From CAYHVK01 sp964360255 (lineage in GTDB: Bacteria; Bdellovibrionota; Bdellovibrionia; Bdellovibrionales; UBA1609): DNA of 64,000 nucleotides. The stretch lies in contig CAYHVK010000002.1 of NCBI GenBank assembly GCA_964360255.1, positions 168,782 to 232,781 of the forward strand, written 5' to 3'. The position numbers were made by a program, and so were the translations under genes. Numbering within the stretch: position 1 is the stretch's first letter; every line of letters begins with the position of its first letter. Positions 8,685-17,614 of this stretch are shown here, in pieces. The notes beneath the pieces were generated by a model. That model saw only the letters and a program-made list of their open reading frames with translations, was not told the DNA's origin and did not search any database.

Positions 8685-9755
8685 TTAAGGTGTTAGGCCA
8701 TCATCAAACTTGAAGAGGTTTGTAAAGCCCTTACCGCTTGAGTGTTTTGACGACTCAATAGTGAGGCTCACTTTTTCGCTAGAAATCAATGACTCAAGGG
8801 TCTTGATCGCATCCATTTCAGAGCGACTTTCAATAGTCGTGTAATTTACATCACCGGAATGAGTGGTAGGAATGGTCAGATCAGCGAACTGAATCTTCAG
8901 AACTTGGTCACCAGTTGTAGCGTCAGTTTGTGTCATTAAAGTTCTAATAATAGAGGCCGGAATCTTATAGTCTTTTAAAAGGAGTCCTACTGCGCTTGGA
9001 TTTTCACTCGCCACATAAGTGCGCGCCTTATAGCCTTTACCATCTTTTGCTGCAGACAGCATGAGGGGTAAACCCAGGCGGTGAGTGACTAAGAAAATCA
9101 ATGAATCAATTTCGCTCGCCAAAATCACTTTATGGATCATTTGACCCACACGAATTTTCACAATGAGCACGCCGGATTGTGATTTATCAGGAGACTGAAG
9201 CGTAGAAACTTCTACGATTTCATTCACTCCAGCCATTGTGAGTGGACCCAATACGTAATGAGATGTGAGTTGTGAATTGTCTAAATCTGTGGAGTCAGCC
9301 AGTTCAAGCTTGGCTGAAATTCGAGGCGAAGAGCTGCCACCAAAGGTAGTAGAGATTATAGAGGGGTTAAATAGGGCTCGGTGTTCGATAAGAAGAGCAT
9401 CAAGGCGAGTGCGCACAGGAACTTGGTAATCTTTCTCAGAAAAATGAACGATCAATTGGTCGGTGGCGGCTTCATTAGGGTTGTTACTACTTTTTTCACG
9501 TGAGCCTAGAAGAACTTCTGTAACTTCGGCGTGGTCGCCTAGGTCCCAAGGATATTCACTAAAAGTCGCAGCTACCGCCATTGGAATCTTTGTGAGGACA
9601 GCAAAGCACTTATTGATTAAGATCTTAGCAGGCTCTTTGCCTGGCTTTGGTGGAGTAGCCTTCTTATTGGCGAAAGCGTTTGTCGCCAAAATGGTAGTGG
9701 CGGAAACGATTAAAGTAAGGGCTAAAAAACGGGCGGAAGCTGGTAGTTTAATCAT
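8685..9755 (-). CDS. Exported protein of unknown function
   Basis: About 356 residues, starting at the ATG at 9755 (an in-frame TTG two codons upstream is less likely). A signal peptide covers roughly the first 30 residues and ends near TNAFA. The mature part opens with a short Lys/Pro-rich stretch, then mixed alpha/beta sequence with two cysteines only in the exported region's first half. I do not recognise a family. It is transcribed away from the purine operon. The periplasmic or envelope location is inferred from the signal peptide alone. Confidence 0.6.
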   Translation of the reverse strand: MIKLPASARFLALTLIVSATTILATNAFANKKATPPKPGKEPAKILINKCFAVLTKIPMAVAATFSEYPWDLGDHAEVTEVLLGSREKSSNNPNEAATDQLIVHFSEKDYQVPVRTRLDALLIEHRALFNPSIISTTFGGSSSPRISAKLELADSTDLDNSQLTSHYVLGPLTMAGVNEIVEVSTLQSPDKSQSGVLIVKIRVGQMIHKVILASEIDSLIFLVTHRLGLPLMLSAAKDGKGYKARTYVASENPSAVGLLLKDYKIPASIIRTLMTQTDATTGDQVLKIQFADLTIPTTHSGDVNYTTIESRSEMDAIKTLESLISSEKVSLTIESSKHSSGKGFTNLFKFDDGLTP

Positions 9756-9949
9756 AACCAAGTTTAAAGCAAAAGCTATGCGAAAGTGAGTTGGCTTAAT
9801 GCCGTTCTGGGCGCTGATTGGCTCTAAAACGAGCCTAAAAATTAGACAGCAGGCCGCAAAATGACACGTCGTTTATGTCTATGAAGTCAGTGGCTCTTTC
9901 ACCCTCTTCTTGGTAGAAAAATGTATCCAAGCTTTGAAGGAGTGCTAAC

Positions 9950-10996
9950 GTGGCCATTGACTATAAACAGGCCGGCGTCGATATCGAAGCAGGCGACAAG
10001 CTTGTTGATTGGTTGCAATCCGCAAAAAATCAGAAAAAAGATAAACGTGTACTGAGCGGAATCGGTGGATTTGCAGCCATGTTTCGCGCTGATTTCAAGA
10101 AAATGAAAAAGCCCTGCCTGGTCACATCAACTGATGGCGTCGGCACTAAAGTTCTTCTCGCTTCAAAATTTAATAAGCTCGAAGGTGTGGGCCAAGATCT
10201 CGTTGCCATGTGTGTGAACGATTTGATTTGTGTTGGCGCTGAACCTTTATTTTTCTTAGACTACTATGCTTGCGGTCAGCTTGATTTAGAAAAGGCTCAA
10301 GTTTTTTTAAAAGGCGTGCGTCAGGCTTGTGCAGCTGTCGGCTGTTCACTTATTGGTGGTGAGACCGCTGAGATGCCAGGCGTTTACCAAAAAGATCATT
10401 TCGACTGTGCAGGTTTCGCAGTTGGAGTCGTCGACGAGCCGAAAGCTTTAGGTCCTCATCGCGTAAAAGTGGGCGATGTAATTTTAGCTGTTCCGAGTTC
10501 TGGATTTCACTCCAATGGTTATTCGCTCCTCCGCCAAGTTTTCGCTGATGATATGGAGAAATGGGAGTCTGTGCTTATGACTCCAACAGCTCTTTACGGC
10601 GGCTTGGTTAAAAAACTTCAGAAGTCAGTGAAAGGCCTTCGTGCCTGCGCCAATATTACGGGCGGCGGTATTGAGAACATTCCACGTGTTTTACCTAAAG
10701 GCACAGTGGCTCAGCTTCAGCCATGGACTTGCCCTCAACCTTTTCAAGTCGTGAAAAAGCGCTCTGAGATGACGTGGCAGAAAATGCTCGTCACTCTCAA
10801 TTGCGGAGTTGGTTTTACAGTGATTGTTGATAAAAAAGATCAGAATAAAGCTCTGCAAATTATTAAAAAAGAATTCGGTGACGGATGGGTGATGGGCGAA
10901 GTGGTGAAAGCCGCTAAAGGTGCCTCAAAGGCTGAAGCGACGGTGACCATAGACTATGCGGCCTTCGAAAAAATGAACCATGGCGGCCCTACATGA
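9950..10996 (+). CDS. purM: Phosphoribosylformylglycinamidine cyclo-ligase
   Basis: A 348-residue AIR synthetase that converts FGAM to AIR with ATP, the fifth step of purine synthesis. The ATP/substrate segment STDGVGTKVLLA lies near residues 59-70, followed by MCVNDLICVGAEPLFFLDYYACG and GGETAEMPGVY, all standard PurM motifs. The start is GTG with AAGGAG seven nt upstream. It is the first gene of an eight-gene purine operon. The 190 nt upstream include a small hairpin (GGCTC/GAGCC near 9820-9835) but no recognisable purine riboswitch. Confidence 0.97.
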   Translation: MAIDYKQAGVDIEAGDKLVDWLQSAKNQKKDKRVLSGIGGFAAMFRADFKKMKKPCLVTSTDGVGTKVLLASKFNKLEGVGQDLVAMCVNDLICVGAEPLFFLDYYACGQLDLEKAQVFLKGVRQACAAVGCSLIGGETAEMPGVYQKDHFDCAGFAVGVVDEPKALGPHRVKVGDVILAVPSSGFHSNGYSLLRQVFADDMEKWESVLMTPTALYGGLVKKLQKSVKGLRACANITGGGIENIPRVLPKGTVAQLQPWTCPQPFQVVKKRSEMTWQKMLVTLNCGVGFTVIVDKKDQNKALQIIKKEFGDGWVMGEVVKAAKGASKAEATVTIDYAAFEKMNHGGPT

Positions 10997-11006
10997 GGAT
11001 TCAGTA

Positions 11007-12326
11007 ATGGAAACACGCAGTGATGTCGCCTTAGTCTCTATTTTTGGTCGTGGGAATTGGTTAGCTGCAGAGCTTTCGCAGTTAGGTCTTGATGTTACTT
11101 TGATTGATATTTCTGACCAATTCGGTCACTGGTCCCCAGAAGATTGGGAAGGCCCTTTCGGACTTTTTCAATCTGAGCTTCTTTCGCAGTCGATGATGAC
11201 TCGCCTCCATGAAGAAGATTACTTCGATACAGTTGATGAAGGCGCCGTAGTTTGGACGCGATCAGGTCCACTTGATGTCTTGGGTCCTCACGCCAGTTAC
11301 TTACTTGAAAAATTCGGCATTACAGTCGAGCAGCAGAATTACCTGCAGCGTTTTGATTCTATTCCTAAAAAAGAACAAGAGCGTATTAAGAGAGCCTTCC
11401 GCGAACTTCGTTTTAAGCAAAATTGGTTCTTACAGCTCTCTCATGCCATCGCCAGCAATGTGCAAAACTCGAATGCTGAAAGCCTTGAAAGTCCAAGACC
11501 GCTTCCTGTTTTTTCGCCGCTTTCAATTCGTCGTGTGAGCCGTAAAGGTTACGAGCGGGCTTTAAGTTTTATTGAAAATAAAAAAGTGAATGTCGTTAAG
11601 AAGGCCCGTTTGCGCGATATTTCTGTCGTCGGCCGTAAAGTGCAATCTCTTGAAGTTGAATCGGCGCAATGGTCAGGGATTCTATCTTCTGAGCATGTGG
11701 TCTGGTCCCTTTCAAGTGCCGAGACCGCTCACTTATCTAAGAACTTCTTGTCATCCCTTTATGGCGGGCAAGTGAGTGAGCCAAGTTGGGCTTGGGTCCG
11801 TTATAGAATTGAAGTGACGGATTCTGACCTTCTTAGCGTAGTGCCTAAAAAGTTTGTGATGATTGAAGATCTAGATTTAAACTGGACCCATTCAAACATG
11901 GCTCTTGTGCAAAAAACTGTGAACGAGAAAGAGCTCGATTTCTGGATTAAAGTTCCGACAGCCCATAGATTCCACCGTGATTACTTAGAGAAAATGAGTT
12001 CTGAGTTATTAACCCATATTCAGACACGTTTGCCGAATAGCTCAGCCCGCGTTGTGAGCTTACCGCAAGAATGTCATTACGACAGCGCCGTATTAGGCCC
12101 GCCACGCTTTCCGGTTTATGAGCCGGCGCAGGCGAGAAAGTTTGCTACATCGTCATTAAACAATCTTGAGCTCGATAGCCCAGAACGTTGGGAGCTTCTC
12201 GATTGGACAGGTCAGCACCTTTACCAAAAAGGTATTTTTGAAAATTTGAAGAGTTGGAAGATTGAACGAGATCAAAAGCGCGCCAAGCTTGAAGCTCAAG
12301 CGGCCGCTCGAAAAGGGAACAAATGA
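11007..12326 (+). CDS. Uncharacterised Rossmann-like protein embedded in the purine operon
   Basis: About 439 residues. The ATG at 11007 has GAGGA eight nt upstream and is preferred over an ATG at 10980 inside purM. The N-terminus VALVSIFGRGNWLAAELSQLG, then DVTLID, resembles a Rossmann beta-alpha-beta of an FAD- or NAD-binding oxidoreductase, but the glycine pattern GRGxxxA is not canonical. The middle and C-terminus resemble no enzyme I know; the last 30 residues are a charged helix. It starts 10 nt after purM and overlaps purB by four bases (ATGA), so it is made together with purine enzymes. An amine-oxidase-like or FAD-binding role is a guess; it fills no standard missing step. Confidence 0.7.
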   Translation: METRSDVALVSIFGRGNWLAAELSQLGLDVTLIDISDQFGHWSPEDWEGPFGLFQSELLSQSMMTRLHEEDYFDTVDEGAVVWTRSGPLDVLGPHASYLLEKFGITVEQQNYLQRFDSIPKKEQERIKRAFRELRFKQNWFLQLSHAIASNVQNSNAESLESPRPLPVFSPLSIRRVSRKGYERALSFIENKKVNVVKKARLRDISVVGRKVQSLEVESAQWSGILSSEHVVWSLSSAETAHLSKNFLSSLYGGQVSEPSWAWVRYRIEVTDSDLLSVVPKKFVMIEDLDLNWTHSNMALVQKTVNEKELDFWIKVPTAHRFHRDYLEKMSSELLTHIQTRLPNSSARVVSLPQECHYDSAVLGPPRFPVYEPAQARKFATSSLNNLELDSPERWELLDWTGQHLYQKGIFENLKSWKIERDQKRAKLEAQAAARKGNK

Positions 12327-13609
12327 TAGCGCGTTACACTCGGGCCAAAATGGGAAAAATTTGGTCGGATGAGAACAAGTTTGCAAAATTATTAGAAGTA
12401 GAAACGGCCGTAGCCAAAGCTCAAGCTGAGTTAAAAATTATCCCGATGGCCGCCGCTCGTGCCATTCAGCAAAAGGGCAAGTTTCAAATCAATCGTATTT
12501 TAGAAATTGAAAAGACAACGAAGCATGATGTAATCGCCTTCGTTTCTAACGTGGCTGAGAACGTAGGCGACCACGGTAAGTACATTCACTACGGAATGAC
12601 CTCATCAGATGTTCTCGACACAGCATTAAGTCTTCAGGTGCGTGAAGCGGGAGCAGAACTTGAATCAGGCTTTGTGGCTTTAAAGAAAGCTCTAACTGGT
12701 AAAGTCACTCGTCACGCGAAAACACTCTGTGCTGGTCGTACTCACGGTATGCACGCTGAAGTGACAAGCTTCGGTATTAAAATGGCCGGCTTCTTAGCAG
12801 AACTTGAGCGCGCTCACACTCGCTACACTGAAGCTTTAAATGAAATGATGATCGGTAAACTTTCGGGTGCTGTAGGCACGTATTCATCGCAAGACGCACG
12901 CGTTGAAGAACTCGTGTGCAAGAAGCTCAAGCTCAAATCTGAAACGATCGCGACTCAAGTGATTCCGCGTGATCGTCATGCAGCGCTTTTAACGTCACTC
13001 GCTTTAGTCGGTACATTTATTGAAAGACTCTCAACAGAACTTCGCCACTTACAGCGTACAGAAGTGGGGGAGGTCACTGAGAAGTTCTCTTCGGGTCAAA
13101 AGGGTTCAAGCGCAATGCCGCATAAGAAGAATCCGATTTCAGCTGAGAACCTGACTGGCTCCGCTCGCTTGCTTCGATCTTATGCTCTTGCGGGTTTAGA
13201 AAACGTAGCCCTTTGGCACGAGCGTGACATCAGTCACTCAAGTGTTGAGCGGGTGATCTTTCCGGATGCGTTTATTTTGGCTGATTATGCTTTGAATCGC
13301 TTAGCTGATTTAATCAGCGGATTAGAAGTGAATTCAAAACGTATGCTTGAAAATATGCAGCAGTCGCAAGGCACGCTGTTCAGTTCGCTTTTATTATTGG
13401 CTTTAGTTAAAAAAGGTCTTTCACGTGAAGACGCTTATAAAATAGTGCAAGAGAATGCTCACGGCCTCAAGCCAAAAGAGAATCTCTTGTCGAGCGTGAG
13501 CCGTGATGCCCGAGTTAAAGAACTTCTATCAAAGAAAGAGCTTCAAGCTGTTTTCTCTGAGAAGTCTTTAGCTGAAAGATTTGTGAAGATTACTAAACGA
13601 GTTTTGTAG
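12323..13609 (+). CDS. purB: Adenylosuccinate lyase
   Basis: A 428-residue fumarase/aspartase-superfamily enzyme that removes fumarate from SAICAR and from adenylosuccinate. The superfamily signature GSSAMPHKKNP is near residues 262-272, with the flexible catalytic loop serine in the preceding segment. TSSDVLDTA and GRTHGMHAEVTSFG are the other two conserved regions. The length fits the short bacterial PurB class. Its ATG overlaps the stop of the upstream unknown gene (ATGA), indicating translational coupling. Confidence 0.96.
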   Translation: MIARYTRAKMGKIWSDENKFAKLLEVETAVAKAQAELKIIPMAAARAIQQKGKFQINRILEIEKTTKHDVIAFVSNVAENVGDHGKYIHYGMTSSDVLDTALSLQVREAGAELESGFVALKKALTGKVTRHAKTLCAGRTHGMHAEVTSFGIKMAGFLAELERAHTRYTEALNEMMIGKLSGAVGTYSSQDARVEELVCKKLKLKSETIATQVIPRDRHAALLTSLALVGTFIERLSTELRHLQRTEVGEVTEKFSSGQKGSSAMPHKKNPISAENLTGSARLLRSYALAGLENVALWHERDISHSSVERVIFPDAFILADYALNRLADLISGLEVNSKRMLENMQQSQGTLFSSLLLLALVKKGLSREDAYKIVQENAHGLKPKENLLSSVSRDARVKELLSKKELQAVFSEKSLAERFVKITKRVL

Positions 13610-13653
13610 TTATTAATTGATTTTATTAATGGTACGGCCAGAAAAGGAAATCT

Positions 13654-14373
13654 ATGTCATACGCTCGTGGCGAGCTTCTTTATGAAGGTAAAGCAAAAAG
13701 AGTTTATACGGTCCAAAATGAAGCCCACTTTGTGTGGCTGGAGTATAAAAATAGCTTAACAGCATTTAACGCTCTTAAAAAAGGAGAGTTTCAAGGCAAG
13801 GGCCAGCTCAACCGCAATATTGCTTCTATTCTCTTTCGTGAACTGAAGAAAAAAGACATTCAAAGCCACTGGGTCAGCGATATCGGTGATCACGATATGG
13901 TTTGTATGAAGCTCGATATGGTTCCGCTTGAAGTGGTGGTTCGTAATACGGTCGCGGGCAGTCTCGCTAAGAAATTCGGAATCGAAGAAGGCACGCCGCT
14001 CAGAGAGCCCCTTGTTGAGCTTTATTATAAGCACGATGCTCTTCAAGATCCTTTTATCAGTGATGATCAGGCCATTCTCTTAAAGTTTATTGAGTCGCAA
14101 GCCGCCTTAGATGTTTTGAAAGCTCAGGCTCTTAAGATCAATCAAGTTCTAAAAGATGTTTTCAAGCGTGTTGATATTGATCTCATTGATTTCAAAATCG
14201 AGTTCGGCCGCGACCGCAGTGGAACTTTCTTTCTCGCGGATGAAATCAGCCCAGACAGCTGCCGTCTTTGGGACAGCCGCACGGGCGATAAATTAGATAA
14301 AGATCGTTTCAGGCGTGATCTCGGCAAAGTTGAAGAGAGCTACCAAGAAGTTTGGCGTCGCCTGTCTTCATAG
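13654..14373 (+). CDS. purC: SAICAR synthetase
   Basis: A 239-residue phosphoribosylaminoimidazole-succinocarboxamide synthase, joining CAIR and aspartate with ATP. It begins LLYEGKAKRVY, the typical start of the ATP-grasp-like fold. It also has EVVVRNTVAGSLAKKFG and, near the C-terminus, DFKIEFGRD and LADEISPDSCRLWD, which are the standard PurC signatures. The length is normal. AAAGGAAA precedes the ATG, 44 nt after purB. The product feeds directly to PurB. Confidence 0.97.
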   Translation: MSYARGELLYEGKAKRVYTVQNEAHFVWLEYKNSLTAFNALKKGEFQGKGQLNRNIASILFRELKKKDIQSHWVSDIGDHDMVCMKLDMVPLEVVVRNTVAGSLAKKFGIEEGTPLREPLVELYYKHDALQDPFISDDQAILLKFIESQAALDVLKAQALKINQVLKDVFKRVDIDLIDFKIEFGRDRSGTFFLADEISPDSCRLWDSRTGDKLDKDRFRRDLGKVEESYQEVWRRLSS

Positions 14374-14425
14374 GCTGCTTCGCGAGTGCTTAGGTATTTT
14401 TGTTTTTAAATTTTAAGGAGTCCAA

Positions 14426-14662
14426 ATGAAAGTCGCAGTTAAAATTCTACCGAAAAATGAAGTTCTCGATTCTCAGGGCCGTGCAGTGGCGAAGATTTTG
14501 AACAGCCACGGTAAAAAAATCGAAAACTGTCGTGTGGGTCGCTATGTGATTATCGAAGTCGCAGAGACCGATAAGAATAAAGCGATTGCAAAAGCCCAAG
14601 AGATGGCTGAATTCGTACTTTACAATCCGCTTATCGAAACTTTTGAATTGGAAGTTCTATGA
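14426..14662 (+). CDS. purS: FGAM synthase subunit PurS
   Basis: A 78-residue small subunit of the three-part phosphoribosylformylglycinamidine synthase found with small PurL proteins. The sequence fits PurS throughout: an initial beta strand VAVKILPKNEVLDSQG, a helix with VAKILNSHG, and a C-terminal NPLIETFELEVL strand. AAGGAG lies seven nt upstream of the ATG. It overlaps purQ by four bases (ATGA). Its presence agrees with purL being the short form. Confidence 0.95.
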   Translation: MKVAVKILPKNEVLDSQGRAVAKILNSHGKKIENCRVGRYVIIEVAETDKNKAIAKAQEMAEFVLYNPLIETFELEVL

Positions 14663-15300
14663 AGTTAGGTGTAGTGAGGTTTCTTGGCACCAACTGTGAC
14701 TTCGATGTTTTCGAAGCCATCAAAGAAGTAGGGCTCGAGCCGGAATGGCTTTGGTATCAAGATCAATTTCAAGTGAATGACTATAAGGCGCTTTTTCTGC
14801 CGGGTGGTTTTAGTTATGGCGACTACTTACGTTGCGGAGCTTTAGCGGCTCGCGCTCCGATTATGAAAAGTGTTCGTGAAGCAGCTAAGAAGGGCACGCC
14901 CATCTTAGGTATTTGCAATGGTTTTCAAATTCTCTGTGAATCAGGTTTATTACCAGGGGTTTTAGTTCAGAACAGCCATCTTCGCTTCATAGATAAGTGG
15001 GTGGATTTGAATTTGAAAAATGCCAGTCCGTTCACTTCTGCTACAGATAAAAAAATTCGTCTTCCGGTGGCTCATGGTGAAGGCCGTTACATCGTTGAAG
15101 AAGATGAAGTGCGTAGATTATTTGATGACGAACAAGTTTGGCTGACTTACGGAAAAAACCCGAACGGTTCAGTTGAAGATATCGCCGGGGTTTTAAGCTC
15201 TGGCAAAAACGTCGCGGGCCTTATGCCTCACCCCGAGCGTGCAATGACGAGCTGGATGGGTGGGCAAGACGGCCGCAGCTTTTTTGAAAGCTTGGTGTAG
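14659..15300 (+). CDS. purQ: FGAM synthase glutaminase subunit PurQ
   Basis: A 213-residue class I glutamine amidotransferase that supplies ammonia to PurL. The nucleophile elbow GICNGFQIL carries the catalytic Cys near residue 86. The His-x-Glu pair is in GLMPHPERA near the C-terminus. FLPGGFSYGDYLRCGALAA is a typical PurQ segment. It is translationally coupled to purS by an ATGA overlap, and purL follows one base after its stop. Confidence 0.97.
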   Translation: MKLGVVRFLGTNCDFDVFEAIKEVGLEPEWLWYQDQFQVNDYKALFLPGGFSYGDYLRCGALAARAPIMKSVREAAKKGTPILGICNGFQILCESGLLPGVLVQNSHLRFIDKWVDLNLKNASPFTSATDKKIRLPVAHGEGRYIVEEDEVRRLFDDEQVWLTYGKNPNGSVEDIAGVLSSGKNVAGLMPHPERAMTSWMGGQDGRSFFESLV

Positions 15301-15301
15301 C

Positions 15302-17614
15302 ATGTATACTGAACAACAACTGAGTGGACTTCTCAAGCACTACCGAATTTCTCAAGCAGAGTATGAGCTGATTCAAAAACAACTTGGGCGACCACCAAAA
15401 GGTCTCGAGTGGGCTCTTTACTCCGCGCTTTGGAGTGAACACTGCAGTTATAAAAGCTCAAAAGTTCATTTAAGAAAATTTGCTTCAAAATCTAAGCGTA
15501 TCGTCAGTGAAGAAGGCGAGAACGCCGGAGTTATCGACCTTGGTGAAGGCGAACGTGTCGCTTTCAAAATGGAAAGTCACAATCACCCGAGTTTTATCGA
15601 GCCTTATCAAGGCGCAGCTACGGGCGTGGGCGGTATTTTAAGAGATATCTTCACTATGGGGGCGCGCCCAGTGATGCTCGCCAACTATCTCTGTTTCGGT
15701 AATCCAAAAGCCGATCGCATGTCATCACTTGTTGATGGTGTTGTGAAGGGCATCAGTGGTTACGGTAACTGTGTGGGCGTACCAACGGTGACGGGCCAAA
15801 CTGAGTTCCATACGACTTACGATAAAAATATTCTCGTCAATGCTTTAGCCGTTGGACTTTTTAGGCCGGGCGAAAAGATTTTTACTTCTGGTGCCCACGG
15901 CACCGGTAACTTAGTAGTTTATGTGGGTGCTAAAACTGGCAAAGACGGCGTGCATGGCGCTTCAATGGCCAGCGAATCTTTCGATGATAAAAATGAAAAG
16001 AAAAAGCCGACCATTCAAAAAGGTGATCCGTTCTTCGAGAAGCTGCTGATTGAAAGCTGCTTAGAAGTGATGAGTGAGAATTTGGTTGTGGCAATTCAAG
16101 ATATGGGCGCGGCTGGTTTAACATCTTCAAGTTTCGAGATGGCGGCTAAAGGCGGCATTAGTTTAAAAATGCATCTTGATAAAGTGCCTCTTCGTGATTC
16201 ATCTATGACTCCAGAAGAGATTCTTCTTTCTGAGAGCCAAGAACGTATGCTTCTTATCTGTGAGCCGAGCCAACTTAAGCGCATTCAAAGTATTTTCAGC
16301 AAATGGGATCTCGATGCTGAGCAGATCGGTGAGATCGTCGATACAAAACCGGGTGCGACTCCGACGATGCAACTTTTATGGCATAACGAAGTGGTTTGTG
16401 AAATTGATCCGGGTCTGCTGGTTAATCAGGCTCCGAAATATGAGAGGGCTTTTGACACTTGGGCTTACCCGAATCGTATTGATAAATCGCTAACGGCAAC
16501 ATGGCCGGCGGGCTCAACTGTTCAGCCGAAAGACAGCTCGGCTTATTTACTTCAACTTTTTAGCGACTATCGCGGAACATCTCGTAATTGGATTTATGAT
16601 CAGTACGATCAGCGCGTAGGTGCACGAACGGCCAGCGATTGTAGCAACTCAGTGGGTGTGATTCGTTTACCAGATTCAAAGCGCGGTTTAGGTTTAGTGC
16701 TGGGTTGTCGTCCATTCTGGATGCGCACTGATGCAGCCATTGGTGCTGCTGATGCTGTGGCATTGCCATCACTTGAGCTGGCAGCAAGAGGTTTTCAGGC
16801 TCTTGCTGTGACTGATTGTCTCAACTACGGTAATCCAGAAAATAAAAAGATCATGAGTGAGTTTGTAGCCAGCGTTGAATCTATGGCGAAACAATGTGAA
16901 ATGCTAGATGCTCCTGTTATTAGCGGAAATGTCAGTTTTTATAATGAAACATTAGGACAGAATATCACTTCGACTCCAGCAACAGGAGTGGTTGGAATTC
17001 GTCAAAGTGTTGAAGGCTTACCGGCTTCAAATTTCAAAGCTGTCGGTGACGATATTTTTGTTCTTGAATATGCTTGTGTGCAAACGAACGGACGCGCGGG
17101 AGAAATCGAGAATCTAAAACCGGTCTGGATGGGCGAATACAATCATAAGGGCGTAGCTGATTTTATTAAGCTCACGCAAATTCTCGCTTCAGTGAAGGGC
17201 GTTCATGCCTCACGTGTCGCCGGTCAATTCGGTTTAGCTTATACTTTAGCGCGAATGTCTCTTTCGGCTTCTGGGGCCGCAGAAGGCGTTGGTGCAGGTC
17301 TCGGCTGTGATGTGGATTTAACGGCGATAGTAAAAACAAAAGAGCAGCTTTTCACTGAGAAGCTTTATCAAGTCGTGCTAGCTGTTTCACCTGAAGCCAG
17401 CAGCGAACTACAGAAGATATTTAACAGCTTCAAACCGGTGGCAGCCGATGCGTCGGCAGGTTCTCCGGTGGTTCAACTTCACCGCGTAGGAGTGGTTCGC
17501 GGCGACAGTTTAAAGATTCAAATTTCAGGTCAGCCAGTGGTTCAGTTAGCAGTACAAAGCTTGGCCGACAAATATTATAACTCTTGGGAGAAGAACTTTG
17601 AATTCATGGCGTGA
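15302..17614 (+). CDS. purL: FGAM synthase large subunit PurL (short form)
   Basis: A 770-residue synthetase that converts FGAR to FGAM using ammonia from PurQ. The start at 15302 (MYTEQQ...) is preferred; a frame back to 15260 overlaps purQ and adds nothing conserved. The N-terminal segments ALWSEHCSYKSSK and MESHNHPSFIEPYQGAATGVGG are the ATP/substrate-binding hallmarks of PurL. The second AIRS-like half contains DCLNYGNPE. The length matches the Bacillus-type PurL that works with PurS and PurQ, both encoded just upstream. Its end overlaps purF by 17 nt. Confidence 0.97.
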   Translation: MYTEQQLSGLLKHYRISQAEYELIQKQLGRPPKGLEWALYSALWSEHCSYKSSKVHLRKFASKSKRIVSEEGENAGVIDLGEGERVAFKMESHNHPSFIEPYQGAATGVGGILRDIFTMGARPVMLANYLCFGNPKADRMSSLVDGVVKGISGYGNCVGVPTVTGQTEFHTTYDKNILVNALAVGLFRPGEKIFTSGAHGTGNLVVYVGAKTGKDGVHGASMASESFDDKNEKKKPTIQKGDPFFEKLLIESCLEVMSENLVVAIQDMGAAGLTSSSFEMAAKGGISLKMHLDKVPLRDSSMTPEEILLSESQERMLLICEPSQLKRIQSIFSKWDLDAEQIGEIVDTKPGATPTMQLLWHNEVVCEIDPGLLVNQAPKYERAFDTWAYPNRIDKSLTATWPAGSTVQPKDSSAYLLQLFSDYRGTSRNWIYDQYDQRVGARTASDCSNSVGVIRLPDSKRGLGLVLGCRPFWMRTDAAIGAADAVALPSLELAARGFQALAVTDCLNYGNPENKKIMSEFVASVESMAKQCEMLDAPVISGNVSFYNETLGQNITSTPATGVVGIRQSVEGLPASNFKAVGDDIFVLEYACVQTNGRAGEIENLKPVWMGEYNHKGVADFIKLTQILASVKGVHASRVAGQFGLAYTLARMSLSASGAAEGVGAGLGCDVDLTAIVKTKEQLFTEKLYQVVLAVSPEASSELQKIFNSFKPVAADASAGSPVVQLHRVGVVRGDSLKIQISGQPVVQLAVQSLADKYYNSWEKNFEFMA

